NCBI GenBank assembly: GCA_021203745.1
Contig: JAJQAP010000047.1
Span: 1 to 42,920, forward strand
Direction: 5' to 3'
DNA length: 42,920 nucleotides
From: Coprobacillus sp.
Lineage (GTDB): Bacteria > Bacillota_I > Bacilli_A > RFN20 > CAG-826
Below are positions 15,552 to 24,160 of the stretch, piece by piece. The first letter of the stretch is position 1, and every line of letters begins with the position of its first letter. Under the pieces are notes generated by a model. It did no database searches. It saw only the letters and a program-made list of their open reading frames with translations, and was not told where the DNA came from. The translations under genes were made by a program, and so were the position numbers.

Positions 15552-17058
15552 AAATAAACTTGAATACGGAGATTATCAAACACCAAGGGATTTTTGTCAC
15601 ATAGTCATTTCACTAATCGCAAAAGAATATGATCCAAGTTATGTGTTTGAACCGACTTTTGGTTTGGGCAATTTTCTTGATTCTTGCCGAGAGACATTCA
15701 AAAACGTAGCAACTTTTTACGGGAACGAAATAAATGAAGAGTATTTTGAAAAATACAGCGCAAATAGATATACCGATACAGTCCTATACAACGAAGACAT
15801 ATTCACTTTTGACAACCGCAATATCATAAATGCAATTGGTGATAAACCACTACTAATCATAGGAAATCCTCCGTGGGCCACAAACACAAAGTTATCAATA
15901 GCTAAATCTAAAAACCTGCCAGACAAAAGAAACGAAGACAATCTAAAAGGAATTGATGCTCTTACAGGAAAGAGTAATTTTGATATATCAGAATCAATAA
16001 TCACTGCACTTTTAAAAGGATACGAAAAATGTAACGTATTATTTGCCTTTCTTTGTAAGACACAAGTGGCAACTAACATCATGAAAAAAATAAATGAGTA
16101 TAAACTACGAGATATCAAAATATATAAATTCTCCGCACGGAAAGTGTTTGGGGTGGATGTAGATGCATGCCTATTTACCGCTAAATCATCAAATGGGCCT
16201 AAGCAAGTAGCGTCTGTTTACGATTTAGATAATCCAGCAAAAGAATTGTATAAGATGGGCTATAAGGAAAATAAATTCTATACAAAAATAGATAGCTCAA
16301 TTAAAGATGGAAGGTTTTTCATGGAGTGGCATTCTGGAGTTAAACATGATCTTAAAAAAATCATGGAGCTTGAAAAGATAAATGATGGTTTATATAGAAA
16401 CGGAAATGGAGAGCAAATTGAATTAGAGGAGGATTATATTTATCCGCTTCTAAAAAGCAGTGATTTAAAAAATAACAGAATAAATAACCAAGAAAAATAC
16501 GTCATTATTACGCAAAAACACACAAATGAAAACACAGCAAATATTAAGCAAACTGCGCCTAAATTGTGGACTTATTTAAAAAATAATGAACAATATTTTA
16601 AGCAAAGAAAATCAAAGATTTATAGCAATAAACCTCCCTTTTCAATCTTTGGCGTGGGTCCATATTGTTTCAAAAAATATAAGGTTGCGGTTTCAAGTTT
16701 TTATAAAAACCCTGCATTTATTTTTGTCTCTTCAAATAAGCCTACCTTTTTTGATGATACATGCTATTTTATAAGTTTTGATCATGAAGACGAGGCGATT
16801 ATTACATGCACCTTATTAAATAGTGAGGAGTGCAAAAAGATGCTCGACTCAATTGGATCAAAAGGGAGCAAAAGATTTCTTAATAAAGAAATACTTATGA
16901 GAATAGACCCAGCAAATATAATCGAGTGTTATGACTACGAAAGATTTAAAAAAGAGTGCCAAGCACTCACTCTAAAGAAGATTAGTAAAGAGACATTTGA
17001 TAAATACAAACAGACTATTCTTGACTATCAATATCAGGATGAGAACCAAACCCATTAA
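15526..17058 (+). CDS. N6-adenine DNA methyltransferase of a Type II restriction-modification system
   Basis: A 510-residue enzyme with SAM motif I V-F-E-P-T-F-G-L-G-N-F (40-50) followed by catalytic motif IV N-P-P-W (114-117). That order, with a large C-terminal target-recognition region, is the gamma-class (M.TaqI-like) layout of adenine methylases. It protects host DNA against the upstream nuclease. Its start overlaps the nuclease gene by 26 nt, with AAGGA about 10 nt before the ATG. The last 44 nt overlap the 3' end of the convergent aldo/keto reductase. The gene is very AT-rich: in 16561-16620 I count 11 G+C of 60, against 30 of 60 in a pgi line (9901-9960). Confidence 0.88.
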   Translation: MGLPKSESKNKLEYGDYQTPRDFCHIVISLIAKEYDPSYVFEPTFGLGNFLDSCRETFKNVATFYGNEINEEYFEKYSANRYTDTVLYNEDIFTFDNRNIINAIGDKPLLIIGNPPWATNTKLSIAKSKNLPDKRNEDNLKGIDALTGKSNFDISESIITALLKGYEKCNVLFAFLCKTQVATNIMKKINEYKLRDIKIYKFSARKVFGVDVDACLFTAKSSNGPKQVASVYDLDNPAKELYKMGYKENKFYTKIDSSIKDGRFFMEWHSGVKHDLKKIMELEKINDGLYRNGNGEQIELEEDYIYPLLKSSDLKNNRINNQEKYVIITQKHTNENTANIKQTAPKLWTYLKNNEQYFKQRKSKIYSNKPPFSIFGVGPYCFKKYKVAVSSFYKNPAFIFVSSNKPTFFDDTCYFISFDHEDEAIITCTLLNSEECKKMLDSIGSKGSKRFLNKEILMRIDPANIIECYDYERFKKECQALTLKKISKETFDKYKQTILDYQYQDENQTH

Positions 17059-17866
17059 ACTGGGCGGATTTTGGATCTGAAAGAGTATGACCTGTATCTA
17101 GTGTCTTGATTAAATCCATATCTTCTTTTGATAATGTAAAGTCAAATATATCAGCATTTGAAATAATGTGATCTTTATTTTTAGAACCAGGTATAATCTG
17201 GTATCCAAGTTCAAGTTGCCATCTTAATAAGATCTGGGCGTTTGTTTTATTAAATTTTTTAGCAATAGAGGTAATTAACTCGTTGTTGATGACATTTTGG
17301 TTTCCGTGACCAAGAGGAGACCATGATTGTAAAAGGATACCTTTGCTTTTTAGGTATTCATTAAATTCTATATGATTACATAAAGGATTAGTTTCAATCT
17401 GGTCCACTACTGGTTTGATCTCACAATTACTAAGGAGGTAATCCAGATCTTCTTGATAGAAGTTAGAAACACCAATAGATCTAATCTTTCCTTCTTTATA
17501 AGCCTTTTCAAGAATTCTATATCCATCTAAATAGCCTGGAGCGGGTGTATGAATAAGCATAAGGTCTATATAGTCTAGTCCAAGTCTTTCTAGAGTCTTA
17601 TCCACAGCGTCTTGTTCGTTGAAGAGCGTCCACCAAAGCTTTGTTTCAACAAAGATATCTTCTCTTTTTAAGCCAGAGGATTTAATCGCTCTCCCCACTG
17701 CCTTCTCATTCATATAAATGTTTGCGGTGTCAATATGTCGATATCCTGCTTTTAAGGCTTCACTTACTGCATACTCACAGTCTGCGGGGGATAAAGTAAA
17801 AGTTCCTAGTCCCATTTTAGGGATTTTATAACCATTTGATAAAGTGTATGTTTCCTTTTTTTCCAT
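17015..17866 (-). CDS. aldo/keto reductase
   Basis: A 283-residue NADPH-dependent reductase of the AKR family (AKR5-like, 2,5-diketo-gluconate reductase type). The TIM-barrel tetrad is visible: Asp and Tyr in D-T-A-N-I-Y, Lys in V-E-T-K-L-W-W, and His in L-I-H-T-P. The cofactor-binding I-P-G-S-K-N-K-D-H segment is present. The substrate is not predictable. The C-terminal tail after L-D-T-G-H is encoded in DNA that also codes the end of the methyltransferase on the other strand. Confidence 0.92.
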   Translation of the reverse strand: MEKKETYTLSNGYKIPKMGLGTFTLSPADCEYAVSEALKAGYRHIDTANIYMNEKAVGRAIKSSGLKREDIFVETKLWWTLFNEQDAVDKTLERLGLDYIDLMLIHTPAPGYLDGYRILEKAYKEGKIRSIGVSNFYQEDLDYLLSNCEIKPVVDQIETNPLCNHIEFNEYLKSKGILLQSWSPLGHGNQNVINNELITSIAKKFNKTNAQILLRWQLELGYQIIPGSKNKDHIISNADIFDFTLSKEDMDLIKTLDTGHTLSDPKSAQFNGFGSHPDIDSQE

Positions 17867-17966
17867 ACCCCTATATTACCTTAAATAGAGCCAATTTAGA
17901 ATAGCAAAGTAAATAGAAAAGCATTAACTCATTCTTTTTATTAACAACGATTTATGCGAAAAAATA

Positions 17967-17994
17967 TTCACAAGGGATAATTTTTATGTATAAT
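17967..17994 (+). promoter_or_regulatory. promoter giving a likely leaderless mRNA
   Basis: TTCACA (17967-17972, 5 of 6), a 16-nt spacer and TATAAT (17989-17994). The predicted start site is at the ATG of 18001. An alternative view is that this DNA is the start region of a slightly longer protein beginning at 17986. Confidence 0.6.
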
Positions 17995-18906
17995 AGGAAT
18001 ATGAAAGAAGGGACGGAATCAATACTTGATGATTTTTTCTACGACGGGTATGACGTCATAGAAGAACTAAAAGGGGGAATGACAAACCACTCTTATTTAG
18101 TGAGGAGTCATGCGGATAAGAGAAAGTATGTCGTCTACGAACCTACAGAGTTTGCTAGTCAAACGATAAATCGAGAAAGAGAACTTAAGGGCATTAGGCT
18201 TGCTTCTAATATGAGAAAAATTACAAGTCTAAATGTCTTTTTTGATAAAAAAAGTGGGGTTAAGATCAATGAGTATATTGAAGGAGTCTCCCTAAATAAA
18301 ACTGATGACTACGATATTAATAAAGTCGCTCATCTATTAAAAAGACTCCACACTATTCAATTAAATTCCTATGATAATGAACTAGATTTTAAAGAAAATA
18401 TCGATTTCTATCTCTCCTTTTTAGAAGATAAGAGTCAAATAGATCCTCGCTTCTTTACAATGCTAGACCAGTTCTATGAGGATACTGTACATATCAATAT
18501 CCAAAAGAAATCATTATGTCATTGTGACTTCCAAAAGAGCAATGTCATTCGTGGTGAAGATGGAAAGTATTATATGATTGATTTTGAGTTTTCCGCGGCT
18601 AACGATAAAATCTACGATATCGCTTGTTTTGCTAACGACGGAAATAGAGAGGAAGGTCTCGCCTTATTAAAAGCGTATTTCCAAGATAATCCAAAGGATA
18701 TCCACTACTACAAGTTCTTCCTCTTTAGGATGTATATATCTTTACAATGGTATCTTCTCGCTCTTATTAAAAAAGACGATAAAGAAAACCAAGAGTTAGG
18801 TATTGATTTTGAAGAGACTGCAAAACGATTCTTTCAAGATGCTTTAGAAGATAAAGAAATACTAGATAAATACTTTAAAGACAGTCAATTAACATCACTC
18901 GACTGA
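17986..18906 (+). CDS. LicA-like choline/ethanolamine (aminoglycoside-type) kinase
   Basis: A small-molecule kinase of the APH/choline kinase fold, 306 residues from the ATG at 17986. It has the catalytic loop L-C-H-C-D-F-Q-K-S-N-V and the metal-binding I-D-F-E-F-S, with an early G-G-M-T-N-H-S-Y-L-V nucleotide loop typical of LicA/choline and thiamine kinases. The substrate could be choline, ethanolamine, thiamine or a sugar. Two starts compete. ATG 17986 has AAGGGA 8 nt upstream; ATG 18001 sits exactly at the start site predicted from the TATAAT at 17989-17994. Its 3' end overlaps the convergent permease by 12 nt. Confidence 0.83.
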   Translation: MYNRNMKEGTESILDDFFYDGYDVIEELKGGMTNHSYLVRSHADKRKYVVYEPTEFASQTINRERELKGIRLASNMRKITSLNVFFDKKSGVKINEYIEGVSLNKTDDYDINKVAHLLKRLHTIQLNSYDNELDFKENIDFYLSFLEDKSQIDPRFFTMLDQFYEDTVHINIQKKSLCHCDFQKSNVIRGEDGKYYMIDFEFSAANDKIYDIACFANDGNREEGLALLKAYFQDNPKDIHYYKFFLFRMYISLQWYLLALIKKDDKENQELGIDFEETAKRFFQDALEDKEILDKYFKDSQLTSLD

Positions 18907-20790
18907 TTTTAATGATTCATTCATATCGAGTTTCTTAGTCTTTGGATAGAGTAAGAGATTACTAATAAGGGCGCACACTATCATAATAACTAGAGATAGT
19001 ATATAAGAAGTCCATGTGACGTTAGAGGCGCTTCCAAAATCCATTAAGTTACACACTAGCATTGTAACTAGCCAGCCAAGAGGCACCGCTAATAAGGCCC
19101 CAACAACAGATAAGGTAATAATTTCTCTACTTGTATAAAGAAGGCATTCCGTGTCATGGTAACCTAAAACCTTGAGAGTGCATAACTCTCTTTTTCTTTC
19201 GCTGATATTCATATTAACAAGGTTAAACAGGACTAGGATACACAGCAAAGCGGCTAAAATCAGAACAAAGATAGAGATAACCGCAATGGGTTGAGAAACG
19301 GTTCCATATAATGGATCATCCGTGAGGGCTCTTGCGTTATCAAAAAGACCAAAACCAAGGACCACTAAAGCGCCGCTACCCATCACCGATAATATTGTTA
19401 AAATCATATTTTTCTTGTATCTAAAGATATTTCTTATCATTGATTTAATAGAGAAAGAGAGTCTTTTCCATAAACCCTTCCATCTTTCGAGAAAGATTTT
19501 TTTACCAGCTTTAGGGGCTTTAGGAAGTAAAAGAGAGGCGGGACTTTCTTTTAAGTTAGCAAGTATTACCCAAAGACAAATCGCTAAAACAACGACGAGA
19601 AGGATAAAACTAAAGAGAAGTCCTAACCAAATGTTTCCAGAAAACATTAAAGGTCCCATATTAAAGATCTGACTATAGGCAGGATGAATAATCGCAGGTA
19701 AAAGGAATATACCACCCACGATACCTACCAGGGCGCCTATCATAATAACCATAAGGTTAAAGAGAAAATATTTAGATATAATTCTCCCTCTTGATATACC
19801 AAGGGAGTTATAACAGCCAATTATTCCTCTTTCATCGTTAACGAGTCTAGAGGTAGTAATAGAGATAACTAAGGCACACACGAGCATAAAGAAGATAGGT
19901 AAGATAATGGCAATAAGATCAATCTTGTCATTCACACTATCAAAGTAGATAAAACCGACATTATCACTAAAGGTAAGTAGGGCATAATTTTCTCCCTCTA
20001 ACTCCGAGAGTGTTTCATTTAATGACTCTGTTTTTGTATTTATTAGTTTCTTATAATCTCGATGGAAGATTGACACATCTTCGTTATAACGCAAAGCAAT
20101 TTCATTAACAGGAATGTTCCCAAATAGATTAAAAGCATCGTATTCACTATCGGTATAGATAATAACATCTAGATAGTCTTCTATTTCTTCTAATTCTGAA
20201 CCCATATTTTCAGTTAGCATTGGTTCATCCACAAACGAACTATATAAAGGAGAGCTAACTATACCCACCACTTCTAAAGACATAGATACATTTAAACCTA
20301 GGCTTTCATACATAAAGTTATTAAAGGTAATAACATCTCCAACTTGATAGTTGATTAGATATCCATTTGGCTTATTAATTAGACATTCACTAGAGGAGGC
20401 AGGATATCTACCCTCTTCAAGAGCGAGGGTATTAACCTCTCTATTTTGAAGTTTTCCATCATAGAATCTAGCGTTTATCTTTTCCTTAGTGTCTAATGTT
20501 ATAGTGTAGTCCGCACTAAAATAAGCCTCATATGCAATTAGATCACTTTCATTATCAATAAGACTATTGACAGTATCTTCTTTAAAACCAGTATCCTCTG
20601 TACTTTTAAGGAGAAAATCACTGACATTTTCTTGTTGGATTCCTTCATTGTAGCTTTTTTCCATCGCTGAAGTTGTGACTCCTAATCCAGAACATAAGAG
20701 TAAAGAAACAGCGATAATACAAATAATAAGGGCCATTCTCCCTTTGTTATCTTTAAACATTCTCCAAATAGTTTTAGTAAAAGTTTTCAT
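18895..20790 (-). CDS. FtsX-like ABC transporter permease
   Basis: A 631-residue permease with an N-terminal helix (about 15-37), a large extracellular domain (about 40-275), three helices (about 285-405), a cytoplasmic loop, and a second block of helices (about 455-485, 505-530, 555-620). This is the duplicated FtsX/MacB_PCD layout of exporters for lipids, lipoproteins or peptides. It starts 2 nt after the stop of the ATPase gene, so the two form one transporter. It could export lipoproteins or antimicrobial peptides; no two-component system lies nearby. Confidence 0.9.
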   Translation of the reverse strand: MKTFTKTIWRMFKDNKGRMALIICIIAVSLLLCSGLGVTTSAMEKSYNEGIQQENVSDFLLKSTEDTGFKEDTVNSLIDNESDLIAYEAYFSADYTITLDTKEKINARFYDGKLQNREVNTLALEEGRYPASSSECLINKPNGYLINYQVGDVITFNNFMYESLGLNVSMSLEVVGIVSSPLYSSFVDEPMLTENMGSELEEIEDYLDVIIYTDSEYDAFNLFGNIPVNEIALRYNEDVSIFHRDYKKLINTKTESLNETLSELEGENYALLTFSDNVGFIYFDSVNDKIDLIAIILPIFFMLVCALVISITTSRLVNDERGIIGCYNSLGISRGRIISKYFLFNLMVIMIGALVGIVGGIFLLPAIIHPAYSQIFNMGPLMFSGNIWLGLLFSFILLVVVLAICLWVILANLKESPASLLLPKAPKAGKKIFLERWKGLWKRLSFSIKSMIRNIFRYKKNMILTILSVMGSGALVVLGFGLFDNARALTDDPLYGTVSQPIAVISIFVLILAALLCILVLFNLVNMNISERKRELCTLKVLGYHDTECLLYTSREIITLSVVGALLAVPLGWLVTMLVCNLMDFGSASNVTWTSYILSLVIMIVCALISNLLLYPKTKKLDMNESLKSVE

Positions 20791-20792
20791 CT

Positions 20793-21500
20793 TTACCAGG
20801 AAATCTCTTCTATTGGAGTAGGGTTATCGTTAGTTACAACGCTTTCGATTTGCCCATTTTTAATATGTATAACTTTATCTCCCATACCTGAAAGAGCGGA
20901 GTTATGGGTGACAATAATAACTGTTTTATTATGGTTTTTGGCAAAATCCTGTAAGATCTTTAAAACTTCCTTACCGGTATTATAATCAAGCGCGCCTGTC
21001 GGTTCATCGCATAAAACGATCTCTGGGTTTTTGCAGATTGCTCTTGCAATCGATACACGTTGTTGTTCCCCACCACTTAGTTGGGCAGGGAAGTTATCTA
21101 GTCTATCTCCTAGTCCTAACTGTTCTAGTGTTTCTTTAGGAGAGAAAGAATCCTTTTTTAACTCAGAAGCTAGTTCAACGTTCTCTTCTGCGGTTAGATT
21201 AGGCATAAGGTTATAGAACTGGAAAACAAAACCAACATCGTTACGACGATAATCGGTTAGTTGTTTCTTACTAAACCGGGCAATATCATTACCATTTATT
21301 AAAAGCTCACCACTGGTGACTGTATCCATTCCACCGATTAAGTTTAATAGGGTTGTTTTACCCGCACCAGATGGTCCTAACACGACGAGGAGTTCTCCTC
21401 TGTTGACAGTAAAAGAAATATCATCGATTGCCCTAACACTAATAGAGCCGGTGACATAATCCTTCACTAGATGCTTTGCTTCTAGGATTGGCTTTTCCAT
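20793..21500 (-). CDS. ABC transporter ATP-binding protein (LolD/MacB-like)
   Basis: A 235-residue ATPase with Walker A G-P-S-G-A-G-K-T-T (about 41-49), Q-loop Q-F-Y-N-L, signature L-S-G-G-E-Q-Q-R, Walker B V-L-C-D-E-P-T-G-A-L-D and the H-loop V-T-H-N-S. The L-S-G-G-E-Q-Q-R and T-G-A-L-D forms are typical of the LolD/MacB subfamily that powers FtsX-type permeases. It is the partner of the permease encoded immediately downstream. Confidence 0.95.
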   Translation of the reverse strand: MEKPILEAKHLVKDYVTGSISVRAIDDISFTVNRGELLVVLGPSGAGKTTLLNLIGGMDTVTSGELLINGNDIARFSKKQLTDYRRNDVGFVFQFYNLMPNLTAEENVELASELKKDSFSPKETLEQLGLGDRLDNFPAQLSGGEQQRVSIARAICKNPEIVLCDEPTGALDYNTGKEVLKILQDFAKNHNKTVIIVTHNSALSGMGDKVIHIKNGQIESVVTNDNPTPIEEISW

Positions 21501-21539
21501 ACCTTCATTGTACTCCTAAATTGTTAAAGATAGGTAAAC

Positions 21540-21568
21540 AAAAAGGTTAGAAATGAATCTAACCTTTT
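21540..21568 (-). terminator. terminator downstream of the lipoprotein gene
   Basis: Stem AAAAGGTTAG (21541-21550) with CTAACCTTTT (21559-21568), 8-nt loop. On the minus strand it lies 25 nt past the lipoprotein stop and ends in a U-run. It separates that gene from the ABC pair. Confidence 0.8.
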
Positions 21569-21592
21569 AGTATAAATTAGTATAACTAACTA

Positions 21593-22765
21593 TTATAGAG
21601 CAGCAATGAATTCTGTGATGCTTGAAACGCCAGTAGTCCAAGTGCCCGCAGTAGAATCTTCTTGGTGAGAAGTTGATGATAAATCATATTCTACAGTATA
21701 GACAGCATAACCAGTATCATTCTTTGGAATAGTAATTGTACCTGTCGATACATTAATATCAGTATCACTCACCCAAATCCAATACGAGTCTGTCTGTCCA
21801 GATGTTAAAGTTCCTGGGGTGGATGTATAGATACAAGTCTTGTTGGTAGTTCCTGTTGTGGCATTGGTGCCAGTTGTTTTTGTTGATCCGTTGAATACTG
21901 CTTTACCACCTTGAATTTCATATGTATTTGATATTGTAGCGGAACCACTGTCGAGGAAGACGATATAGAATTCTGTTTCAGTGGCACTTGGATCTTCCCC
22001 AAACTTTTCTTCAAAGTTATAGCAGTTTAAGAGTGGATAATAATGGGTTCCACCACTAACGGCAGTGGTAGCGATTGTAAATGTAAAATTATCACTTCTA
22101 ATTGGATTCCAACTGTTACCAACACAAATCATAAATTCATGAGAACCACCAATAACGGAACTTAAAGTAATAGAATAGGCAACATTACCAGAAGCATCTG
22201 TGGTTTCAGTTAAGGCAGTGTAACCACCCCAATCCCACCAACCATCCGAGTTCCATGTTCCATCATAATCACCCGTAATATAGAGGGTGTCACCATCTAA
22301 AGCTTTCTGAACTTGTAGATTTTCATCGTAAAGCGTAAACACAAGAGTGTAGTTTGTATAAGTAATGGTGGAATCTCCTGCATCATCAGGAACATCTTCA
22401 CTGATACCACCACCGACAATCACTGTCGCATTTGCGGTATAACCACCATCATTTGTCGTTAGTGTTAGTGTGCCAACTCCAATTGATACACCAGTAAATG
22501 AACCTTGCTCACTATCCACTGTAAAGATATCTTCATTTGAACTTTCTAGTGTGTAGGTTTGATCTGCTGGATAGGTGGGGGTGAATTCCACAAAAGACTT
22601 GAGGAAATAAGTCTCACCAATATCAACATTAAAAGTGTCTTGTGTTAATCTTACTCCTTCAACTGATCCTTCGCCTTTAATCGCGGAGTTACCACCTGAG
22701 GTAGAACAACCCGCAAGGACAAGAGAAAGAGCTAAACACGCACTTAAAAGAAATTTCTTTTTCAT
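21593..22765 (-). CDS. secreted lipoprotein with Ig-like and carbohydrate-binding-like domains
   Basis: A 390-residue protein with a lipoprotein signal peptide and lipobox L-A-G-C (Cys20), so it is anchored to the outer face of the membrane. Residues about 36-118 look like a bacterial Ig-like (Big_2) domain. Residues about 135-245 contain Trp-rich N-S-D-G-W-W-D-W-G-G and I-T-G-D-Y-D-G segments, reminiscent of starch-binding CBM20/CBM26-like domains. The C-terminal part (about 255-390) is another beta-rich Thr/Ser region. The Trp-rich face suggests glycan binding, but no catalytic motif is visible. AAGGAGAAAT lies before the ATG. No polysaccharide-use genes are adjacent. Confidence 0.75.
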   Translation of the reverse strand: MKKKFLLSACLALSLVLAGCSTSGGNSAIKGEGSVEGVRLTQDTFNVDIGETYFLKSFVEFTPTYPADQTYTLESSNEDIFTVDSEQGSFTGVSIGVGTLTLTTNDGGYTANATVIVGGGISEDVPDDAGDSTITYTNYTLVFTLYDENLQVQKALDGDTLYITGDYDGTWNSDGWWDWGGYTALTETTDASGNVAYSITLSSVIGGSHEFMICVGNSWNPIRSDNFTFTIATTAVSGGTHYYPLLNCYNFEEKFGEDPSATETEFYIVFLDSGSATISNTYEIQGGKAVFNGSTKTTGTNATTGTTNKTCIYTSTPGTLTSGQTDSYWIWVSDTDINVSTGTITIPKNDTGYAVYTVEYDLSSTSHQEDSTAGTWTTGVSSITEFIAAL

Positions 22766-22897
22766 AATAGTATTTCTCCTTAATTAACATAAAAATACAT
22801 AGACATAACTAGTAAAGGTACTATGTATTTCTTTCTGACTTTATTTTACTCACATTAAAAGTTTTTTCAAGTTTTATATATAAATATAAAGGGTAAA

Positions 22898-22920
22898 GAA
22901 AAAAGTAAGCAGTGCTTACT
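22898..22920 (-). terminator. terminator of tRNA-Gln(CUG) / nfu operon
   Basis: On the minus strand AGTAAGC (22920-22914), a 3-nt loop, GCTTACT (22910-22904) and a U-run (22903-22898). It lies 12 nt past the tRNA. Confidence 0.88.
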
Positions 22921-22931
22921 AATTCCTTTTG

Positions 22932-23007
22932 TGGCTGGGGTACTAGGATTCGAACCTAGGAAATCTTGGGTTCAGAGCCCAATGCCTTACCGCTTGGCCA
23001 TACCCCA
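22932..23007 (-). tRNA. tRNA-Gln(CUG)
   Basis: On the minus strand acceptor TGGGGTA pairs with TACCCCA, followed by G and CCA. The anticodon loop CTCTGAA gives CUG. Its first base is only one nucleotide beyond the TAA of nfu on the same strand, so it must be excised from the nfu transcript or rely on a promoter inside nfu. Confidence 0.95.
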
Positions 23008-23008
23008 A

Positions 23009-23323
23009 TTAGAAATACTCCTCTGTTAGACCTTTGGCGGCTTTGATACGATCATAATCCGCCATCCTAACTTCGGTGACTTCGCTAACTTCGTCGGTGA
23101 CAACATCGGTGACAACACCGGTGATATCATCCATCGCTAGAAAGCAATCTTGACATGCACCTGTTAAGATAACATAAACGATCCCTTCTTCATAAGAAAT
23201 GAATTCGATGTCTCCTCCTTCCCTTTGAAGGAAGAATCTTAACTTTTCAATGCATTTTTTGATGTCGGTAATGATTTCGTTTTCACTTCGACATGATTCA
23301 GTTTTTGCTTCTTCTTGTTCCAT
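23009..23323 (-). CDS. nfu: NifU C-terminal-domain protein (Nfu-type Fe-S carrier)
   Basis: A 104-residue iron-sulfur cluster carrier or scaffold. After a polar leader, the Nfu domain (about 18-98) contains the L-x-G-A-C-Q-D-C motif with C57 and C60 that bridge an Fe-S cluster between two subunits. The usual Nfu motif is G-A-C-x-x-C-P-S-S; here F-L-A replaces P-S-S. It is the last protein gene in the run from ychF to nfu and is directly followed by tRNA-Gln(CUG). Confidence 0.88.
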   Translation of the reverse strand: MEQEEAKTESCRSENEIITDIKKCIEKLRFFLQREGGDIEFISYEEGIVYVILTGACQDCFLAMDDITGVVTDVVTDEVSEVTEVRMADYDRIKAAKGLTEEYF

Positions 23324-23368
23324 CTTTAATATAATAACACAAACAATGTTTAATTTATAATTAAATGC

Positions 23369-24160
23369 TTATAAGAGAATATTTTCTTTTCGGTTACAGA
23401 TAATATAACCATCATGGTTATAAACATCTTCTTTGTTATATTTAATTATCTCTCCCTCTGGGGTTTGAAACACTCCACCCGCCTCTAAAACAATAATTTG
23501 GATAGCGGCGCTATCCCATTCTTTAGTGTTTGGATTTAAGCGATAAGAGAGATCCGCTTTACCCTCTGCAATAAGACAAGCCTTAATTGAAGAACCACAA
23601 CTTGCAACACGTTCTATCTTTTCGTGGTAAAAATCGATTTTTGCTTGTTCTTCTTCCGTCTTATGAAAGACAGAGGTAAGAACCACTAAATGGTCGACTC
23701 TATCTGAGACATGGATTTTTGTGGTCACTCCACTATCGAACTTATAAGCTCCCTCTCCTTTAACCGCGTAGTATATGACGTCTTCACAAGGGATTAAAAC
23801 AACCCCAAGAACTAACTCTCCTTTATAAGAAAGGGCAATATTAATCGTAAATTCATCGTCATGAGCGATAAAGTTTTTTGTGCCGTCAAGTGGATCCACT
23901 ATCCAGACATAATCTTTTGTGAGTCGATCTAGACTACCTTCCTCTTCAATAGACTCTTCGGTTAATAGTCCATAACTAGGATATTTCTCTTTTAGGTAAT
24001 CGTGAATTAGTTTATCACTACTTTTATCGGCGATTGTCACGGGGGAGTTATCGCTTTTTGTTTCGACAGAAAAATCCGCATGCATATAAACATCAAGCAC
24101 CACTTTCTGTGCTTCTCTAATTATATATAAGGCGTCATTAAGTTCTTTTGAATAGGTCAT
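23369..24160 (-). CDS. inositol-monophosphatase family enzyme (CysQ-like)
   Basis: A 263-residue lithium-sensitive phosphatase-fold enzyme. Metal-binding motif A is W-I-V-D-P-L-D-G-T-K-N-F, and motif B is W-D-S-A-A-I-Q-I-I-V-L-E-A-G-G. An early E-E-S (in L-T-E-E-S-I) supplies the first metal ligand. The family includes inositol-1-phosphatases and CysQ, which removes the 3' phosphate from pAp. Its start overlaps the nrnA stop by 4 nt (ATGA). NrnA-type enzymes also act on pAp, which favours a CysQ-like role here, though this is inference. Confidence 0.88.
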   Translation of the reverse strand: MTYSKELNDALYIIREAQKVVLDVYMHADFSVETKSDNSPVTIADKSSDKLIHDYLKEKYPSYGLLTEESIEEEGSLDRLTKDYVWIVDPLDGTKNFIAHDDEFTINIALSYKGELVLGVVLIPCEDVIYYAVKGEGAYKFDSGVTTKIHVSDRVDHLVVLTSVFHKTEEEQAKIDFYHEKIERVASCGSSIKACLIAEGKADLSYRLNPNTKEWDSAAIQIIVLEAGGVFQTPEGEIIKYNKEDVYNHDGYIICNRKENILL

